The notes beneath the pieces were generated by a model. It did not search any database. It worked only from the letters and a program-made list of their open reading frames with translations, and was not told the origin of the DNA. A program made the translations under genes and the position numbers. This document shows, piece after piece, positions 60,648 through 64,000 of a stretch of 64,000 nt of DNA (positions are counted from its first letter, which is position 1; each line of letters opens with the position of its first letter). Source of the stretch: Micromonospora sp. WMMD1102 (GTDB lineage: Bacteria > Actinomycetota > Actinomycetes > Mycobacteriales > Micromonosporaceae). Where the stretch lies: contig NZ_JARUBN010000001.1 of NCBI RefSeq assembly GCF_029626265.1, positions 5,335,001 to 5,399,000 of the forward strand, written 5' to 3'.

Positions 60648-61189
60648 ACCGCCACGCACCAACTGCCGTCGCGTACGTTGAAGGGCGTCGGAACGCCCTC
60701 ACCCGTGCTGTCCGCGATGGCGATGACCACCGTTGCGAGGTCGGCGCGGATGATCTCCGTCCTGCCGATGGTCCAGGTCGCGTCCACGTCGCCCGCCGCG
60801 TCCCGGTTTGTTTCGAACAACACGCCAGGGCCGGTCTGCCTGCACGTCAGCTTCGTGGCCGCCGCCTCGTCACGGTTGTTCACCGCATCCACGTAAGCCT
60901 GTGCGGTGGTCTTGAGGTCCTCCGCCGAGGTAGCAGCGCCGGCCTGGTTGCCGCCTTCTGGCCCGGCGCCACCACCCGAGCCGCGGAACAGCAGGTACCC
61001 GCCGACCCCGACGACGCCGACGACAAGCAGCAGCATGACGGCCGCGGCACCGACGACCACGCCGATCCAACTCCGGGACTGCCGGGGAGGACTCTGCTGC
61101 CACGGTCCACCCGGCTGACCGGCGGGGCCGTAGGGGCCGCCCGGCCCGGGATACGGCTGATTCTGGTTGACCTGCGGCGGATAGCTCAC
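60644..61189 (-). CDS. single-span membrane protein with extracytoplasmic NTF2-like domain
   Basis: 181 residues. A Pro/Gly/Gln/Tyr-rich cytoplasmic tail (SYPPQVNQNQPYPGPGG) is followed by one membrane helix (about 42-66), a Gly-rich linker, and an outer domain with KTTAQAYVDAVNNRDEAAATKLTC and a second Cys near the end (GSWCVAV). This resembles actinobacterial proteins with a DUF4878/NTF2-like outer domain. GTG at 61189 has GGAG upstream. First gene of the two-gene unit with the lipoprotein. Confidence 0.7.
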   Translation of the reverse strand: MSYPPQVNQNQPYPGPGGPYGPAGQPGGPWQQSPPRQSRSWIGVVVGAAAVMLLLVVGVVGVGGYLLFRGSGGGAGPEGGNQAGAATSAEDLKTTAQAYVDAVNNRDEAAATKLTCRQTGPGVLFETNRDAAGDVDATWTIGRTEIIRADLATVVIAIADSTGEGVPTPFNVRDGSWCVAV

Positions 61190-61963
61190 GATTACTCCAT
61201 GACGTCGGGAAGAGCGGTTCCACACCGCTCCACGGCGCACCGGCCGGATCGACCCCCGTGCGGACGGCCTTCCTCGCAGAGAGCATGGAATGGCACGCTA
61301 GCCAAGCACGCACAGGCTTCTAATCAGCTTCAGGGGCAATCCAACTGGGTCTGCGGCAGGTGAGGCCGGCAGGAAGCCGCGATTGTCTATGCTGCGGTCG
61401 TGCTGGCTGATCCGAGTGTGCGGCGGGGAGACGGTGGCGACGCGGGCTGACCCTCCGCGAACAGCAGGTGCCTGCCCACCCGGGTATCCGGTCGTTCGCG
61501 ACGCGGTCGCAGGCGGACCTGGCCGCCCGGACCGTCACCCTGGGGCTGCATCAGCAACGGATCCCGGCTACAATGCCTGCCCCGGGCTCCGCAACCTGCT
61601 GGTGCCGGCAACGGAGTCGTAAGGACCCTGTCGCGGCGGCGGAACGGCGACCCGTCACCAAGCTTCTCCTGTCGGGGCGCATCCGGATGCCCTCGTCCCT
61701 CCAGCTCACATCGCCGTCCACACCGACCCGTAGTACCTGCCCGAGCCGCAGCCCGGCGCCGTAGGCCCTTCGGCAGAAGGCCCTCGCCCTGTGCTACCTC
61801 GGCGCCGCCGTGAGGAAAGCCTCGCGTCCGAGCTCCGGAAGGCCCCAGGAAGCGGAAGGTCGCTGGAGGAGGTCGTCGCCCTCGACCTGGCTGGCCGGCG
61901 GGATCGCCAACGGCGACTCTAGTCATCAGCCCGGGTGGGCTCTCGATGAAGGAGACTGTGCGA
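61190..61963. other. 770-nt region without a supported gene
   Basis: Contains the promoter region of the minus-strand pair and, near 61900-61960, that of the plus-strand membrane protein. Several open frames of 60-100 codons occur on both strands, but none has a conserved-looking protein or good ribosome site. It may be decayed sequence, in keeping with the remnants nearby. Confidence 0.4.
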
Positions 61964-62569
61964 ATGGAAAACACAGCCGTCGACGAGTTCGAGGTCGAAA
62001 TCGACCAGGATGCCGTAAGGCGGGCCAGGGCGAGGGTCCTGAGGGCGACGGCCCTGTCCGCGTGGGTGAGTCTGGTAGGCGCGGGGATCATCGCCGCCCT
62101 GACGGCCGGACTCCTCACGACCGCTGGCCCGGTCTTCCTGCTCAACGCGGTACCGGCGCTGCTTCTAGGCGCGAGTGGGGCGCACAACTTACGCAGGCGC
62201 CGCAACCTGCGCGCCACCTGGTCACGCCAGGGCATCGCGCCGGTGGCGATGCGGCTGTCCGGTGCCGGGCTGCGGCTCAGCATCGACGCGGCACCCGACT
62301 CGATCTTCCTGCCGTGGTCCACCGTGCAGGGCGTCCGCCTGGTTCGCCGGCGCGGTCAGCAGCTCCTTGTACTGGATCTCGCGCCGGGCGTCGGGCCCGG
62401 CTCTCCCGGGGTAACCGGCCTGGAGCACCCGGACGTCCAGCGCGTGCTGAATAGCAAGGTGCTGGGTGTCAAGGGGCTCCGGACCGCTGTACGGGTGCTA
62501 CGCCAACCGGTCTCCGCGATCGACCAGGCGCTGGCGGCCCGCACCGGTGGTCGGGTCCGCGTCCGTTAG
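61964..62569 (+). CDS. two-span membrane protein of unknown function
   Basis: About 201 residues. A short acidic N-terminus is followed by two membrane helices (about 28-50 and 55-72), a basic turn (NLRRRRNLRATW) and a soluble part with GLRLSIDAAPDSIFLPWSTVQGVRLVRRRGQQLLVLDL (in parts), which resembles the PH-like domains found in small membrane proteins. ATG 61964 has AAGGAG 9 nt upstream; ATG 61946 is in frame. No family is certain. Confidence 0.6.
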   Translation: MENTAVDEFEVEIDQDAVRRARARVLRATALSAWVSLVGAGIIAALTAGLLTTAGPVFLLNAVPALLLGASGAHNLRRRRNLRATWSRQGIAPVAMRLSGAGLRLSIDAAPDSIFLPWSTVQGVRLVRRRGQQLLVLDLAPGVGPGSPGVTGLEHPDVQRVLNSKVLGVKGLRTAVRVLRQPVSAIDQALAARTGGRVRVR

Positions 62570-62635
62570 CCCTGCTCGTTCAAGCGCCCAGCGCTCAGGG
62601 GGCGGTTGCCCAGCGGCCATGAGTGATCGGAAGCT

Positions 62636-62745
62636 CGGCGTCGCCTGCCGGTGTGAGTCCGGTCCGGGTAGTCGCCAGGGAGCCCGGTAGCAGGCTGGCG
62701 GCGTCGAGGGAAACGCTCGGCGTCGAAGCGAAGCGTCAAAGGCCT
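62636..62745 (+). other. possible group II intron RNA fragment
   Basis: The segment contains short paired motifs such as GCCGGTGTGAGTCCGG and GGCTGGCGGCG and the GAAGCGAAGC stretch, which I associate with the first domain of bacterial group II introns. It interrupts a transposase remnant on the other strand. Identification is from memory of the family and is tentative. Confidence 0.35.
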
Positions 62746-62956
62746 TCGTTCTGCCCACAGACGTGCTTCTTGCCGGCGTACAGGCCGTCGTAGTGCTCAC
62801 GTTCACCGACCGGGGCGACGAACCGTCGGCCAGGACGCCGTCACGCTGGGCACGTTCGAGCTGGTCGTCGACCTCGGGTCGGGTCACCCAGCGCAGGATC
62901 GGGCCCAGGATCTCGTGGTAGCGGGTGATCGTGGCCGCCTCTGACCACCCCCACAA
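62746..62956 (-). pseudogene. IS4/IS5-type transposase remnant, frameshifted
   Basis: From 62956 downward the minus strand reads WSEAATITRYHEILG and VTRPEVDDQLERAQ, ending VLADG near 62822. In a shifted frame it continues FVAPVGEREHYDGLYAG and KKHVCGQN to about 62746. DG.FV...G....YDG..SGKKH is the layout around the first catalytic Asp of DDE transposases. Both ends are missing and the frame is broken. Confidence 0.5.
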
Positions 62957-62989
62957 CCATCACTCACTGTGACATCTGGGAGCATCAAC

Positions 62990-63307
62990 TTACTTTTGAA
63001 TGACCCTCCTGGCGCGAGCCAAGATGCGGATTGATGTACGCCCGGATGAAGTCACGATAGGTCGACAGCCCCGTGAGAGGTCCAACTCACGCTCATCCAG
63101 CCATCGCTCCGACTCGGCCGCCACCGTGCCGTCCGCAGCCAACTCGACGCGGCCGAACTGCGCGAGCGCTTCCTGTTGCCGCGCACCGGCGGCCCGCTCG
63201 CTGGCAAAGCCGCGACGTCGCATCTGCCGCCGCCTGCCGTCCGGACTCGCCGGTAGATCAATGACGAAGTACCACGTCTTGCCCTTGGGATCACGACCAA
63301 CCGCCAC
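62990..63307 (-). pseudogene. tyrosine recombinase (phage integrase) N-terminal fragment, frameshifted
   Basis: GTG 63307, with GGGGAGG 5 nt upstream, begins KGKTWYFVIDLPASPDGRRRQMRRRGFASERAA, the AP2-like arm-binding start of actinobacterial integrases. After about 80 residues the frame shifts near 63070; in the next frame it reads GLSTYRDFIRAYINPHLGSRQ, the expected SAM-like core-binding segment. The sequence stops at about 62995 before the catalytic domain. It marks the edge of a former integrated element. Confidence 0.72.
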
Positions 63308-63319
63308 GACGACCTCCCC

Positions 63320-63372
63320 GTGGTCACAGAATGACGACTACCCCTACGACGGTAGTCGATCTCCGTGACCAC
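63320..63372. promoter_or_regulatory. compound inverted repeat upstream of integrase remnant
   Basis: Outer arms GTGGTCAC (63320-63327) and GTGACCAC (63365-63372); inner arms CGACTACC (63335-63342) and GGTAGTCG (63351-63358). All arms pair perfectly. It lies over the integrase start region and could be a promoter operator or part of an old attachment site. Confidence 0.5.
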
Positions 63373-63578
63373 GGATGTGACCACAAGATCAAGAGTCCAG
63401 AGAAACCGCAGATCAGCGGTAAGACGACGGACGAGTCGACCTGTACGCCGGATTATGAATGTGGAACCCGGTCTGACCAGGACCGGAGCCCGGCGACAAC
63501 CACTCTGGGCCGTCGCTGGGCCGTCAGACAGGCGACTGTCCGACCAGTGGCAGACTTCGCGTCAGCCGTTCATGACGA

Positions 63579-64000
63579 TCATCCGTAGGACGGGAACTCG
63601 CCGTTGAACAAAAGGCCCAGATAGTAGAACGCCTCCCAGGTCTTGCCCGCGCGATCTGCCTCGTAAGCGTTGTTTGCTCGGCTTATAGCGGTATCCAGCT
63701 TAGAAAGTGACTCTTCCTTTTGCACACTCGTTTTGCAAGCGTCAAACCGACCCGAAGCGCCAGTAGGGTCATTCATTGAAGCGAGACCACCGTCTCGCAA
63801 TTCGCGCAATAGGTACTTAAGGTCCATCAGCCAGAAAATCTGGCTCTCACCTGCAACATACTTGGCGGCTCGCATCTCGAGATAGAAGGAGGATACCGGG
63901 ACCGACCTGTAGTACTTCCAAGCCTTCAAAATCCGAGCCATCCCCTTGGCCTTACCAAGAGAAGGTTTTTTGTTGCAGTCGTTCACGTACGAGAGATGCG
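63579..64000 (-). CDS. CD-NTase/CBASS-like nucleotidyltransferase, C-terminal part
   Basis: About 140 C-terminal residues; the frame is open to the window edge (HLSYVNDCNKKPSLGK...). The segment ARILKAWKYYRSVPVSSFYLEMRAAKYVAG (in parts) matches the helical domain that follows the catalytic core in OAS-like/CD-NTase nucleotidyltransferases (the LIKxWK...SYxLE pattern). LDTAISRANNAYEADRAGKTWEAFYYLGLLFNGEFPSY closes the protein. Such enzymes make cyclic nucleotide signals in CBASS anti-phage defence. GC content is near one half, far below its neighbours, so it was probably acquired by transfer. The catalytic motifs lie outside the window. Confidence 0.6.
   Translation of the reverse strand, partial: HLSYVNDCNKKPSLGKAKGMARILKAWKYYRSVPVSSFYLEMRAAKYVAGESQIFWLMDLKYLLRELRDGGLASMNDPTGASGRFDACKTSVQKEESLSKLDTAISRANNAYEADRAGKTWEAFYYLGLLFNGEFPSYG

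Noticed and set aside
63365..63607. Small plus-strand gene overlapping the right-edge gene
   Set aside because: Arg-rich, no ribosome site, and it overlaps the end of a well-supported gene on the other strand.

Overview
The window is a 64 kb piece of a very GC-rich (roughly 70 percent or more) actinomycete chromosome. The gene order lipB, lipA, DUF4191, RDD protein, glnA, glnE, glnA2, nadE, panB matches the order I know from Mycobacterium (Rv2217 to Rv2225) and Streptomyces. Protein style, GTG starts, many leaderless promoters and an F420-dependent enzyme fit an actinomycete. Micromonosporaceae is my best guess, by inference only.

Positions 1-39,960 are mostly conserved core: lipoate synthesis (lipB, lipA), nitrogen assimilation (glnA behind a GlnR box, glnE, glnA2), NAD synthesis (nadE), pantothenate (panB) and an F420 reductase. 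Accessory genes sit between them. The clearest regulatory RNA in the window is a T-box leader (about 4946-5240, minus strand) in front of an archaeal-type aspartyl-tRNA synthetase between lipB and lipA; its specifier position reads GAC, an Asp codon. A stand-alone NACHT-LRR NTPase (21068-24388) resembles bacterial anti-phage bNACHT proteins. A palindromic element of about 50 bp occurs three times: twice between convergent genes, and once in frame inside a membrane-protein gene.

Positions 40,000-50,000 hold a histone-H1-like protein, small conserved proteins, and a phosphotransferase-like gene behind a short upstream ORF with hairpins. Acyltransferase, MerR, TetR and secreted S33 peptidase genes follow. 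Several regulators have readable operators beside them: LacI (two 12-mers), PadR, MerR (19-bp spacer) and TetR (two 16-mers).

Positions 50,000-57,700 form a divergent catabolic locus: a GntR regulator and a tartrate/malate-type dehydrogenase on the minus strand, and on the plus strand an operon of an MFS/GPH transporter, a 2-hydroxyacid dehydrogenase, an FAD dehydrogenase, an AtuA-like protein and a DUF4387 protein. The plus genes overlap or nearly touch, so this looks like one pathway for an unidentified hydroxy acid.

Positions 58,500-64,000 are mobile-element debris: a group II intron maturase fragment fused to a broken IS3 element, a possible intron RNA fragment, a transposase remnant and a frameshifted integrase. 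At the right edge is the C-terminal part of a lower-GC nucleotidyltransferase that resembles CBASS CD-NTases. This suggests a defence or genomic island continuing beyond the window.
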